From contig NZ_OY735139.1 in the NCBI RefSeq assembly GCF_963457605.1, positions 3,316,001-3,380,000 on the forward strand: 64,000 nt of DNA. The letters are read 5' to 3'. The notes beneath the pieces are model-generated. The model saw only the letters and a list, made by a program, of their open reading frames with translations. It was not told the origin of the DNA and did no database searches. Shown one piece after another: positions 34,271 through 43,700 of the stretch. The stretch is from an uncultured Gellertiella sp. (lineage in GTDB: Bacteria > Pseudomonadota > Alphaproteobacteria > Rhizobiales > Rhizobiaceae). Both the position numbers and the translations under genes were made by a program. Positions within the stretch are counted from its first letter, which is position 1; the number at the start of each line of letters is the position of its first letter.

Positions 34271-34909
34271 ATGAGTTATGCTGCCAATCTGTGGTTGTTC
34301 TTCGTGCTGTTGTTCGGCATCATCAGCGTGCCGGGCATGGATTCGCTGTTCGTGCTGGCCAACGGGCTGAAGGGCGGGCGCAGGGCGGGGCTGGCGGCGA
34401 CGTCGGGCATCATGGCGGGCGGGGTGTTTCATTCCGTCTACGGGGTGTTCGGCGCGGGCTACATCGCCACCCGGCTGCCCGTTGCCTACAGCCTCATGCT
34501 GCTGGCCGGCGGTGGCTACATGCTGTGGATCGGCGCTTCGCTGATCCGGAGCTCGATCCGTGTCGACAGGGTGCCCGAGGTTGGCCGGCGCGAGATCCTC
34601 GGGATTTTCCGGCAGGGGGCGGTCACCTGCCTGCTCAATCCCAAGGCCTATCTCTTCACCATGGCCGTCTATCCGCAATTCATCCGGCCCGATTACGGCC
34701 CGCTTTTCAGCCAGATGCTGGTGATGGCGGCGCTGGTGGCGGGAACCCAGCTGGTGCTCTACGGCGCGCTGGCGCTGGCCGCCGACCGGGCACGCGCCTG
34801 GCTCACCGGCAACCCCGCCGCCACCATCTGGACCGGCCGCATCGCCGGCGGCCTGCTGATCGCGGTGACGCTGCTGACGCTCTGGAGCGGACTGCTGCAC
34901 CACCCGTGA
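34271..34909 (+). CDS. LysE/RhtB-family amino-acid exporter
   Basis: Inner-membrane protein of 212 residues with about six helices, starting MSYAANLWLFFVLLFG. The segment SVPGMDSLFVLANGLKGGRRAG is typical of the LysE/RhtB exporters, as is LLNPKAYLFTMAVYPQF. The ATG at 34271 has AAAGG upstream; an earlier in-frame start at 34229 is unlikely. Substrate unknown. Confidence 0.88.
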   Translation: MSYAANLWLFFVLLFGIISVPGMDSLFVLANGLKGGRRAGLAATSGIMAGGVFHSVYGVFGAGYIATRLPVAYSLMLLAGGGYMLWIGASLIRSSIRVDRVPEVGRREILGIFRQGAVTCLLNPKAYLFTMAVYPQFIRPDYGPLFSQMLVMAALVAGTQLVLYGALALAADRARAWLTGNPAATIWTGRIAGGLLIAVTLLTLWSGLLHHP

Positions 34910-34992
34910 TCCCCCTGGTCCCGACCTCTCAGCGCTTGACTTTGACCCCGTCGCGGCTAGCTTTCGGCCCGGTTTGAAAAGGAAATGACGAC

Positions 34993-36273
34993 ATGTCCGA
35001 GCTTCGCCCCTCCACGCCCGCTTCCGCCGGTCGGTCGCCCGCCTTTGTCTTCATCTTCATCACCGTGCTGCTCGACATGCTGTCGATCGGCATCATCATT
35101 CCGGTGCTGCCGAAGCTGATCCTGCATTTCACCGGCGGCGAGTTCAACCGGGCGGCGGAGATGCTGGGGCTGTTCATGTCGGTCTGGGCGCTGATGCAGT
35201 TCATCGCCTCGCCGGTGATGGGGGCGCTGTCGGACCGGTTCGGCAGACGGCCGGTGATCCTTGCCTCCAATCTCGGCCTCGGGCTGGATTACCTGATCAT
35301 GGCCATGGCCCCGGCGCTCTGGGTGCTGTTTGTCGGGCGGGTGCTGGCGGGCGTGTTTTCCGCCACCGTCTCGGCGGCGCAGGCCTATATTGCCGATATC
35401 ACCGCGCCGGAAAAGCGCGCCGCCGCCTTCGGCATGCTGGGGGCGGCCTTCGGCCTCGGCTTCGTGCTTGGCCCGGCGCTCGGCGGCATTCTCGGCCATT
35501 ATGATCTGAGGCTGCCCTTCTACGCGGCGTCCGGCATGAGCCTTGCCAATTTCTGCTACGGCTTCTTCGTGCTGCCGGAATCGCTGAAGCCGGAATTGCG
35601 CTCGCCCTTCCGGTTTCGCACCGCCAATCCCGTCACGGCGCTGAAGCTGCTCGGCCGGTCCAGCCAGCTGTCGCGGCTCGGCGTCATCAATTTCATCATC
35701 ATGCTGTCGCATCAGGTGCTGCCCGCCTGCGCGGTGCTCTACATGGGCCTGCGCTATGACTGGCAGGAGCGCGAAGTGGGCTTTCTGCTGGCGGGCGTCG
35801 GTGTCGCCGGCATGGTGGTGCAGGGCGGGCTGGTGCGCCCGGTGGTGAAATGGATCGGCGAAAAGCGGGCGATGATGCTGGGCCTTGTCGCCGGCGCGCT
35901 TGGCTTCGGCATCTATGGCAGTGCGGCCACCGGCGTGGTGTTCATGATCGGCGTGCCGGTCATGGCGCTCTGGGGCTTTGCCCAGCCATCGGTCACCGCA
36001 CTGATGACGAAGGAAGTGGAGGCCGACGAGCAGGGGCGGCTGCAGGGGGCAAGCGCCAGCCTCGGCGGTCTGTCCGGCATGGTCGGGCCCTGGGCCTTTG
36101 CCTATGCCTTCGCCTTCGCGGTCGATCCCGCCCGCGGCCTCAACCTGCCGGGCCTGCCCTTCTTCATGGCCACGGCGCTGATGGTGACCGGGGTGCTTGT
36201 CGGCTTCGGCATCCGCCGCCGCACCGGCGGTGACACGCCTTCTGCGTTTGATCAAGTATCTGCAATAATATAA
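34993..36273 (+). CDS. TetA-like MFS drug exporter
   Basis: Twelve-helix major facilitator of 426 residues close to the tetracycline-exporter group. Motif A reads GALSDRFGRRPV; DMLSIGIIIPVLPKL is the first helix; GPALGGILG follows helix five. AAAGGAAA precedes the ATG. No TetR gene is adjacent, so the drug link is uncertain. Confidence 0.87.
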   Translation: MSELRPSTPASAGRSPAFVFIFITVLLDMLSIGIIIPVLPKLILHFTGGEFNRAAEMLGLFMSVWALMQFIASPVMGALSDRFGRRPVILASNLGLGLDYLIMAMAPALWVLFVGRVLAGVFSATVSAAQAYIADITAPEKRAAAFGMLGAAFGLGFVLGPALGGILGHYDLRLPFYAASGMSLANFCYGFFVLPESLKPELRSPFRFRTANPVTALKLLGRSSQLSRLGVINFIIMLSHQVLPACAVLYMGLRYDWQEREVGFLLAGVGVAGMVVQGGLVRPVVKWIGEKRAMMLGLVAGALGFGIYGSAATGVVFMIGVPVMALWGFAQPSVTALMTKEVEADEQGRLQGASASLGGLSGMVGPWAFAYAFAFAVDPARGLNLPGLPFFMATALMVTGVLVGFGIRRRTGGDTPSAFDQVSAII

Positions 36274-36388
36274 ACACTGTTCACAAGCTTGTGACTTCTT
36301 CCTTGACTTGTTCCCTGCAAATATCGTCGTGCTTGATAATTCGCGGGGAGTCGACATCGGCGGACCTGCCCATAGGGAGACCTGAACA

Positions 36389-36832
36389 ATGAAACTGAAG
36401 ACCCTGTTTGCCGCAACCATCGCGCTTGGCCTGGTTGCCGGAGGCGTGAACGCTGCCGGATCTCCGCAGGAAACCCGCAAGCACATGATGGAAGGCATGG
36501 GCAAGGCGATGGGCGGACTTGTCGGCATCGCCAAGGGCAAGACGGCGTATGACGCCGATGTCGTCAAGGCATCGCTGACCACCATGGCCGACACCATGAA
36601 GACCTTCCCCGACCAGTTCCCCGCCGGCTCCGAGACCGGCCACAAGACCGAGGCATCGCCGAAGATCTGGGCCAGCATGGATGATTTCAAGGCCAAGGCG
36701 GCCAAGCTCGGCGGCGACGCCACCACGCTGCTCGCCGCCCTGCCGGCCGACAAGGCTGCCGTCGGTGCCGCCGTGAAGATGCTCGGCGGCGATTGCGGCG
36801 CCTGCCATGAAGCCTATCGCCTGAAGGATTGA
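36389..36832 (+). CDS. Cytochrome c' / c556-type class II cytochrome
   Basis: Periplasmic four-helix cytochrome of 147 residues. The signal peptide is residues 1-23. The heme motif CGACH is at 136-140 near the C-terminus, as usual for class II cytochromes, with an N-terminal RKHMMEGM segment that could give the axial ligand. It precedes a di-heme cytochrome by 273 bp that include repeat copy 2. Confidence 0.9.
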   Translation: MKLKTLFAATIALGLVAGGVNAAGSPQETRKHMMEGMGKAMGGLVGIAKGKTAYDADVVKASLTTMADTMKTFPDQFPAGSETGHKTEASPKIWASMDDFKAKAAKLGGDATTLLAALPADKAAVGAAVKMLGGDCGACHEAYRLKD

Positions 36833-36838
36833 GGCCGT

Positions 36839-36943
36839 TAGAGTCTGTCAGGTTCATATTGAACCAGACAGACTCTAGTGCCCTTTGTTTCCGTTTGTCT
36901 TTTCGGGAAAAGCGGATTCCACTTTTCCCTGACAAACTCTAGC
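36839..36943. repeat. Palindromic intergenic repeat, copy 2, with a second nested palindrome
   Basis: An 18-bp stem with one mismatch (36839-36877), core GGTTCA-TAT-TGAACC inside AGAGTCTGTC/GACAGACTCT, matches copy 1 at 26374. It is followed by GGGAAAAG (from 36904) facing CTTTTCCC (to 36928), flanked by TTTGTC and GACAAA. The two palindromes form a composite element between the cytochrome genes. Confidence 0.7.
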
Positions 36944-37105
36944 GCCCCTCTCCCGCACGGGCAGGGGCGCAAACATCGCCGGAAAATGGTGCTTTGTCAG
37001 CTTCCGGTCGATTTGCCATTTACGGCTTGCAGGCCGGTGATACTGTAAGGCGCGTCGGGGTCATGCCCGGCGCGTTTTCGTCTGTGGAACAAGGAACCGG
37101 GCTTC

Positions 37106-38017
37106 ATGGCATCTTGGAAATCTCTTCTCGCCGGGCTGGTCGTGCTCGGTGCTGTCGGCGGTGGCGCATTCTGGGTGATCACAAAGCCTGCCCCGCTTCC
37201 CGAGGCAACCTTTGCCAATGCCGGTGCACCTGACCTCAAGAATGGCGAGCGGATTTTCTGGGCGGGTGGCTGCATCAGCTGCCACGGTGCCAAGGGGGCA
37301 GCGGAAAGCGGCCAGCTGGTGCTGTCCGGCGGCGCACCGCTCACCACACCCTTCGGCACCTTCTACCCGCCGAACATTTCTCCGGATGAAGGGGCGGGCA
37401 TCGGCGGCTGGAGCCTTGCCGATTTCGGCAATGCCATGCTGCGCGGCGCGGATGACGAGAACCAGCACCTCTATCCGGCCTTCCCCTATGGTTCCTATGC
37501 CCGGATGACGGTGAAGGATGTCAACGACCTCTATGGCTTCCTGCGCACCCTGCCGAAAAGTGCTGTGGAGAGCCCGGAACAGGCGCTGAACTTTCCCTTC
37601 AGCATCCGCCGCCTGATCGGCGGCTGGAAATTCCTCTACCTGAACGACAAGCCGCGGGTGGAACTTGCTGCCGCCGATGACGAGGTGAAGCGCGGCCAGT
37701 ATCTGGTCGAAGGCCCCGGCCATTGCGGCGAATGCCACACCCCCCGCGACGCCATCGGCGGCTTCAGGTCCGGCCAGTGGCTGGCGGGCGGCCCGAACCC
37801 GGAAGGCAAGGGCAAGATCCCCAACATCACCCCCGGGGGCGAACTCGGCCAATGGTCGAAGGACGACATCGTCTCCTACCTCGAAACCGGCATCACCCCG
37901 GACGCCGATTCCGTTGGCGGCTCTATGGTCGAAGTCCAGAAAAACATGGCCCGCCTGCCACCCGAAGACCGCATGGCCATTGCCGCCTACCTGAAGGCAA
38001 TCCCGCCGGTGAAGTGA
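37106..38017 (+). CDS. Di-heme class I cytochrome c
   Basis: Periplasmic protein of 303 residues anchored by an uncleaved or cleaved N-terminal helix (residues 8-26). Two heme sites are CISCH at 56-60 and CGECH at 207-211, each with a downstream Met (YARM; NMARL) as likely ligand. Such subunits transfer electrons from periplasmic dehydrogenases, but no dehydrogenase is next to it. AAGGAA lies before the ATG. Confidence 0.88.
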   Translation: MASWKSLLAGLVVLGAVGGGAFWVITKPAPLPEATFANAGAPDLKNGERIFWAGGCISCHGAKGAAESGQLVLSGGAPLTTPFGTFYPPNISPDEGAGIGGWSLADFGNAMLRGADDENQHLYPAFPYGSYARMTVKDVNDLYGFLRTLPKSAVESPEQALNFPFSIRRLIGGWKFLYLNDKPRVELAAADDEVKRGQYLVEGPGHCGECHTPRDAIGGFRSGQWLAGGPNPEGKGKIPNITPGGELGQWSKDDIVSYLETGITPDADSVGGSMVEVQKNMARLPPEDRMAIAAYLKAIPPVK

Positions 38018-38377
38018 GGGGCACGAAAGGCTGCCGCTGCCGGTGTTTTTGCGAGCGCCCCGGACCTTGCCGAGCGGGGCCGGGGGGATTGCGAGAAGAA
38101 TACGGACCACTGTGTCCGAACGCGTCCAAGGATACGAATATCATGAAACGCGAAAGCCCGCGCCTTGCAAACGCGGGCCCCTGAATGAGCGCATTGCGCA
38201 CCGGTTTCAAGTTGCTGCAAATGTCATCTTGGTCCCGCCTTCGCGCTACCGCCCCCTGATCAGGACGGGATCGTCCTCTTCGCTCCAGCGATGAATGTCC
38301 CCGTGCCCGTCAGGAGGGTATCGGCACGGATGGTGTCGCGGCCATCATCGCCTCGTATCCCGGCTCGACAGGCTCCA
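38018..38377. other. Gap with one hairpin
   Basis: GCCCGCG (38156-38162) faces CGCGGGC (38172-38178); on the minus strand it is followed by TTT, so it may end transcripts from the antitoxin-like gene. A 22-codon frame overlapping the antitoxin stop (about 38312-38380) is too short to call. No other feature seen. Confidence 0.4.
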
Positions 38378-38725
38378 TCAGCGCGACGCGGCGAAGCGGT
38401 CGCGCACCCGGTCAAGCTCCGACCGGACGGCATCGTCTCCGGCGCCCCTGATTGCATCCCCGGCCATGTGCTGGGCAGCGCGATGAAAGGTCGTTGCGTC
38501 ATAGCCGAGAGGGTCGGGTGCCGGACGGATGACGACGCTTTTGCGGGGCATGAGTTCGGATGGCACCGGTTCGCGGGCCATCTGCTTCAGCCTGCAATAT
38601 TCCTCGCCGGACAGGATCACGTTGCGCGGCTTGCCATGCGACGTGATCACCGCCCCTTCGCGGGACGCCGCCCGCTGGACAACGCCGGTCTGTCTCTGGA
38701 GTTCAATGGACGTGAATATATGCAT
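38378..38725 (-). CDS. Phd/YefM-type antitoxin, no toxin found
   Basis: Protein of 115 residues with an N-terminal Phd/YefM-like domain: VVQRAASREGAVITSHGKPRNVILSGEEY, the DNA- and dimer-forming part, then a long acidic/basic C-terminal tail that would normally bind a toxin. GGAGGTG lies upstream of the ATG at 38725. No toxin frame follows. An inverted repeat overlaps its promoter. Confidence 0.75.
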   Translation of the reverse strand: MHIFTSIELQRQTGVVQRAASREGAVITSHGKPRNVILSGEEYCRLKQMAREPVPSELMPRKSVVIRPAPDPLGYDATTFHRAAQHMAGDAIRGAGDDAVRSELDRVRDRFAASR

Positions 38726-38738
38726 GAGACACCTCCAG

Positions 38739-38759
38739 AAATACATATGTCGAGTATTT
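38739..38759 (-). promoter_or_regulatory. Candidate antitoxin operator
   Basis: AAATAC and GTATTT at a 9-bp spacing, upstream of the Phd-like gene. Confidence 0.45.
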
Positions 38760-38816
38760 TAGCCCGCATGCTCCTGCCCTGCAATGCGCGGGCCCCCCGC
38801 ATGTTCCGGTCTCCCA

Positions 38817-39314
38817 TCACCCCGCCACCACCTGATGATAGCGCATGCCGGTGACCGGGCGGGGGGTGAAGGCGAGGGTCTGGTAGAAGCGGTGGGCCTT
38901 GAGGTTGCCGGTGGCGGCGCTGACGGTGATGTAGGTGCAACCGCTGCGGCGGGCCTCGTCGCGGGCGGTTGCGACCAGGTGCTGGCCGATGCCATGGCTG
39001 CGGAAGGCGGGGCGGACATAGAGCTGGTGGATGTCGAGGCCGCGCGCGCCTTCATTCGCCCGGTAGGCGGGCACCAGGATCGCGTGGCCGATCAGATCAC
39101 CGGCGCTTTCAGCGACCAGCGCCCGGATCCACGGCTGCGGCGCGAACAGGTCGCGGGCCAGCCGTTCGGCGGAAAGGGCGGCGGGGTCGCCGTGATGGGC
39201 GGCAAGTTCGGCCACCATCACCGCGAGATCGGCAAGGTCATCGCGCCCGGCCGGGCGGATCGTCACCACGGGCGGGCGCGACGGCGGGGGAGCAAGGGTC
39301 TGGATGGTCTGCAT
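38817..39314 (-). CDS. GNAT-family N-acetyltransferase
   Basis: Acetyl-CoA-dependent transferase of 165 residues. The GNAT core includes LYVRPAFRSHGIGQHLVATARD with the Q/RxxGxG-type loop. AAGGACG lies upstream of the ATG at 39314; the frame is open further but without a site. Substrate unknown. Confidence 0.87.
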   Translation of the reverse strand: MQTIQTLAPPPSRPPVVTIRPAGRDDLADLAVMVAELAAHHGDPAALSAERLARDLFAPQPWIRALVAESAGDLIGHAILVPAYRANEGARGLDIHQLYVRPAFRSHGIGQHLVATARDEARRSGCTYITVSAATGNLKAHRFYQTLAFTPRPVTGMRYHQVVAG

Positions 39315-39367
39315 GTCGGTCGTCCTTCTGGTCTGGAAAGCGTCAGGACGGGTCCCTCGAGATGAGA

Positions 39368-39390
39368 AAAGCCGCCCTTGAGGCGGCTTT
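39368..39390 (-). terminator. Terminator after the MerR gene
   Basis: Nine-base-pair stem AAAGCCGCC/GGCGGCTTT around CTTGA, followed by Ts on the minus strand; it lies downstream of the MerR gene and just upstream of the GNAT gene. Confidence 0.7.
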
Positions 39391-39514
39391 GAATGAACAT
39401 GACAAGGTTCAGCCGCTCCTATCGGAACAGCGTAAAATAGCGCACGGTGTGGTTGGCCATCTCTGTCATGCCCGGGACCATGGGCCAGGCGGGCGGGCCT
39501 GTCAAGATCTGCTG

Positions 39515-39928
39515 TCAGTGGCCGTGATCGCACCCTTCGTGGTTGGAGAGGGCTTCGATCACCCGGCACTGGCCGATGGTGTGGCCCTGGCAATGGTCGA
39601 GCATGCGCACCAGTTCGGTCTCGAGATTCTTCAGCCGTGTGATCTTTTCGCGCACGGCGTCCAGATGGTCGCGGGCGATGGCGTCGGCGTCGTGGCAGGG
39701 GCTGTCGGGATGGGCGGAAAGCCGCAGCAGGTCGCGGATCGCCTCGATGGAAAAGCCGAGGTCGCGGGCATGGCGGATGAAGGCGAGCCGGTCGAGATCG
39801 TCGCGGCCATAGCGCCGCTGGTTGGCCTCGCTGCGCCCGGGTTCGGGGATCAGCCCCATCTGTTCGTAATAACGGATGGTCGGTATCTTGACGCCCGCGC
39901 GGCGGGACAGTTCCCCGATGGCCATCAT
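39515..39928 (-). CDS. MerR-family metal-responsive regulator
   Basis: MerR regulator of 137 residues. The HTH and wing (IGELSRRAGVKIPTIRYYEQ) are followed by a dimer helix and a metal-binding-like end with Cys in SPCHD and CQGHTIGQC, then CDHGH. The first cysteine position matches ZntR/CadR-type sensors more than CueR, suggesting Zn, Cd or Pb, but this is tentative. GGAG precedes the ATG at 39928. No metal exporter is adjacent. Confidence 0.82.
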   Translation of the reverse strand: MMAIGELSRRAGVKIPTIRYYEQMGLIPEPGRSEANQRRYGRDDLDRLAFIRHARDLGFSIEAIRDLLRLSAHPDSPCHDADAIARDHLDAVREKITRLKNLETELVRMLDHCQGHTIGQCRVIEALSNHEGCDHGH

Positions 39929-40008
39929 GGCGATATCTCCTCGCTCGATTTCCTGCGGGGAGCAGTCAAAGCAGAGGATCAAAGCTGAGGCAAGGCATCG
40001 GCTGCCTG

Positions 40009-40347
40009 TCAGGCAGGGCTGTCGCCAGCGGCAGGCCCGGCGCCGTCGGAATATTCCATGTAGAGCGCCCTGACCTTGCTGGCGGTCTCCTCGTCGGTGG
40101 CACCGGTGAGCGGCAGGGGGCCGGTGCCGCCGGAAGCGGGGGCGGGATCACGCACGCTTTCCATCGCCCAGAGCGCGCTGGAGAGCGAAGAGGAGAGCAC
40201 CGTGCTGCTTTCGACCAGCGGCGCGAAACTGGCGGCGCGCGGCTGCTGCTGCTGAGGGGCGGCACTTGCGTCTTCCGCATCCGCGTTCGGCCGTTTGAAA
40301 CGGCCTTGCTCATAATAATAGCCCTGCAGGCCACTATCGATACGCAT
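40009..40347 (-). CDS. Small hypothetical protein behind a CtrA-type box
   Basis: Protein of 112 residues with no recognised family. It begins MRIDSGLQGYYYEQGRFKRP, then has a low-complexity Ala/Gln/Ser-rich stretch, and ends in an acidic tail. AGAG lies upstream of the ATG. A full CtrA-type box (40372-40386) sits 25 bp upstream, so expression may follow the cell cycle. Confidence 0.6.
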   Translation of the reverse strand: MRIDSGLQGYYYEQGRFKRPNADAEDASAAPQQQQPRAASFAPLVESSTVLSSSLSSALWAMESVRDPAPASGGTGPLPLTGATDEETASKVRALYMEYSDGAGPAAGDSPA

Positions 40348-40371
40348 TGTCGCTCTCGCTTGTTGGGTTCG

Positions 40372-40386
40372 TTAAGCAATCGTTAA
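40372..40386. promoter_or_regulatory. CtrA-type box TTAA-N7-TTAA
   Basis: TTAA-GCAATCG-TTAA, followed by C on both strands, matching the known alphaproteobacterial CtrA motif TTAA-N7-TTAAC in both directions. It lies in the 396-bp gap 40348-40743, 25 bp upstream of the small gene ending at 40009 and 357 bp upstream of RTX gene A. Confidence 0.6.
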
Positions 40387-40676
40387 CCATTGAACCTTGC
40401 GTGAGGCTTGCGTCTTGCTTTCGTTCACTCTTGACAGGAGCCGGACTGTGTGGGGCAGGGAACGGGTGGCATGCTGCATTGCTTGCTGAAAATACAGCAA
40501 AAACAATTAAATGGCCGAGAAAATGCGATTGCCCTACCTGATAAGTAAACCATAAATATTATTAGAAGATTCAGTCATATTTAATTGCGGCCAACGGGGA
40601 GAAGCGGGCGGGCTGCCGTGCGGAAAGGGCATGAATCCGCCCCCGATTTCCCGCGCGCCACAACATTGACAATATC

Positions 40677-40690
40677 TAAATTAGTAAATA
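40677..40690 (+). promoter_or_regulatory. RTX upstream element, gene A
   Basis: TAAATTAGTAAATA, 53 bp before gene A, just downstream of TTGACA at 40666. Similar elements lie upstream of all seven RTX genes. Confidence 0.5.
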
Positions 40691-40743
40691 CGTGACAAGA
40701 TGTTGACGAGATTCGCGCGGGCGCTGTTTCAGGAGATATTTTG

Positions 40744-43700
40744 ATGGCCAAGATCACCGGCACTGATGGCAATGACATCCGCAACGGCACGGCGGACAAT
40801 GACGAGCTCAGGGGCCTGGGCGGCTCGGACATGCTGTTCGGCGGCGATGGCGATGATTTGCTCGATGGCGGTGCCGGAGCCGACTACATGAATGGCGGCA
40901 AGGGCTCCGATACCTATGTCGTCGACGATGCCAATGACGTGGTCGATGAGACCGACGTTCTCGGCGCAGACCAGGGCGGCGTGGATCTCGTTTATGCCTC
41001 AGTTTCGGTCAACCTGGTCGCCTTCGGGCATTTCAACGGGCTGATCGAGAATGTCACCCTGACCGGCAAGGACAATATCGAAGCCATCGGCAACTATCTC
41101 GACAATATCCTGACCGGCAATGACGGCGACAACGGGCTCTTTGGCGGCTACGGCAATGACACGCTGTTCGGCGGCAAGGGTGATGACTATCTGTCTGGAG
41201 GCGACGGCGCCGACACGATGAAGGGTGGTGCGGGTAACGACTACTACGACCTCGATAATCCCGGTGATGTTGTTGACGAGACCGATGGCGCGGGCCATGA
41301 CAGCGGCGGCAATGACGCCGTCGCCGTGACATTCAGCTTCAGCCTTGCCGATACGGCGCATGTGATCGGCCAGATTGAAAACCTGCTCCTCCGGGGGTCG
41401 GACGATATCGACGGCACCGGCAACGACCTTGACAATGTCCTCCTGGGCAACAGTGGCAGCAACACGCTGGACGGTGGCAAGGGCAATGACAGGCTGGATG
41501 GCGCGGGTGGTCATGACACGCTGAAAGGCGGCGACGGGGACGATACCTACGTCGTCAGGGATCACGAGGATACGATCGATGAGACCGGCCATGACGGCAA
41601 GGATACAGTGGAATCATCGGTGAGTTTCGACCTGTCCGATGCCACCCATGTCCTGGGCGGTGTCGAGAACCTTGTCCTCACGGGTGCTGGTGACAAGGAT
41701 GGCACCGGCAACGCGCTCGACAATGAGATCACCGGCACTGAGGGCGTTAACCAGCTCTATGGCGGTGATGGCAATGACACGCTTTATGGCGGGGATGGCG
41801 CGGACAGCCTGAACGGCGGCACCGGTGACGACACGCTTTATGGCGGTGCCCATGACGATCTGCTGGGGGGTGGTGCCGGCGCCGATGTGCTGGATGGCGG
41901 CTTGGGTGCCGATTACATGCTTGGCGGCGATGGTGATGACACCTATGTGGTCAACCATCCTGGCGATGTGGTCAATGAAGAGGGATCGGATGGCATCGAC
42001 ACGGTGAAGGCCAACTTCAGCTACAGCCTTAAAGCCGATCAGGTGCATGTCTTCGGCGATGTCGAGAATCTGATACTCACCGGTGCTGGAGATATATCTG
42101 GAACGGGCAACGACCTCAACAACACGATCACCGGCAATGAGGGCAAGAACACTCTTGATGGCGGCGACGGAGGTGACACGCTCATTGGCGGCGGCGGCGA
42201 CGACACGCTCATTGGCGGCGGCGGCGACGATATGCTGGACGGGGGCACCGGCGATGACGTGCTCGATGGCGGCTACGACCATGATGTGCTGAAGGGTGGT
42301 GTCGGCAATGACCTGCTTGATGGCGGCAACGGTGCCGATGACATGGATGGCGGGCTCGGCGACGACACCTATGTCGTGGATGACGCAAAGGACACGGTGA
42401 CGGAAACGACGGCGGGCGCATCGGGCGGCGCGGACACGGTGAAATCGTCGCTGGACAGCTATACGCTTGGCACCAATGTCGAAAACCTCGTTCTCACCGG
42501 CAATGCCCATGAAGGCATCGGCAATGAACTCGACAACCGCATTACCGGCGATGACAACGGTAACCGGCTGGAGGGCGGCGATGGCAATGACTGGCTCGGT
42601 GGGGGCGCCGGCGACGACATGATGTATGGCGGTGATGGCGACGACACCTATGTCGTCAATTCCGCGTATGATGTCGTCGATGAACAGGGCGGCAGCGGCA
42701 CCGACACCGTGCGGGCCGGCGTCACATACAGCATTGGCGCCGACAACACCAATCTCCATGGCGATGTCGAAAACCTCACCCTGACCGGCACGGACGATAT
42801 CGACGGCACCGGCAACGACCTCAACAACACGCTCACCGGCAATGAGGGCAATAACACGCTCGGCGGCGGCGGCGGGGACGACAAGCTCTATGGTGGCCAG
42901 GGCGACGACACGCTTCATGGCGGCGGAGACCATGACAAGCTCGATGGCGGAGACGGCGATGATGTGCTCGACGGCGGAGCCGGGGCCGATGACATGGACG
43001 GCGGGACCGGCAACGACACCTATGTTGTCGATGACTCGCACGACGTGGTGACGGAAGGATCCGGCACCAATTCCGGCACCGATACCGTGGAGTCCTCCGT
43101 CACGTTCAAGCTCGGTGCCAATGTCGAAAACCTGACCTTGACCGGACATGACAAGATCGATGGCACCGGCAATGACGGCAACAACACGATCACCGGCAAT
43201 GACAAGGACAATATCCTCGACGGCGGCGCGGGCGCAGACGAGATGCATGGCGGCAAGGGCGACGACACCTATATCGTCGACAATGCAAATGACAAGGTCG
43301 TCGAAGCGGATGGCGACGGCACGGACACGGTGCTGACCGGCAGAGACTATTACAAGCTGGGCGACAATGTCGAAAACCTGACTTTGACCGGCAAGGGCAA
43401 CAGCACCGGCATCGGCAATGAACGCGACAACACCCTTGTCGGCAATGACGGAAATAACGTTCTCGACGGCGGGGCCGGCGGCGACACGATGAAGGGCGGC
43501 AAGGGCAACGACACCTATTATGTCGATTCCGACAAGGATGTGGTCGATGAGACCGGCGGTGACGGCATCGACACGGTCATGACGTCGGTGGACGGCTACG
43601 GAATTGGCACCGGCATTGAAAATCTGGTGCTGACCGGCAAGGATAATATTTCCGGTTTCGGCAATTCGCACGTCAATACCTTGACCGGCAATGACGGCAA

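Noticed and set aside
38312-38380. Twenty-two-codon frame overlapping the Phd antitoxin stop as a possible toxin
   Set aside because: Too short and without any toxin motif; no PIN, RelE or Doc pattern in the adjacent frames.
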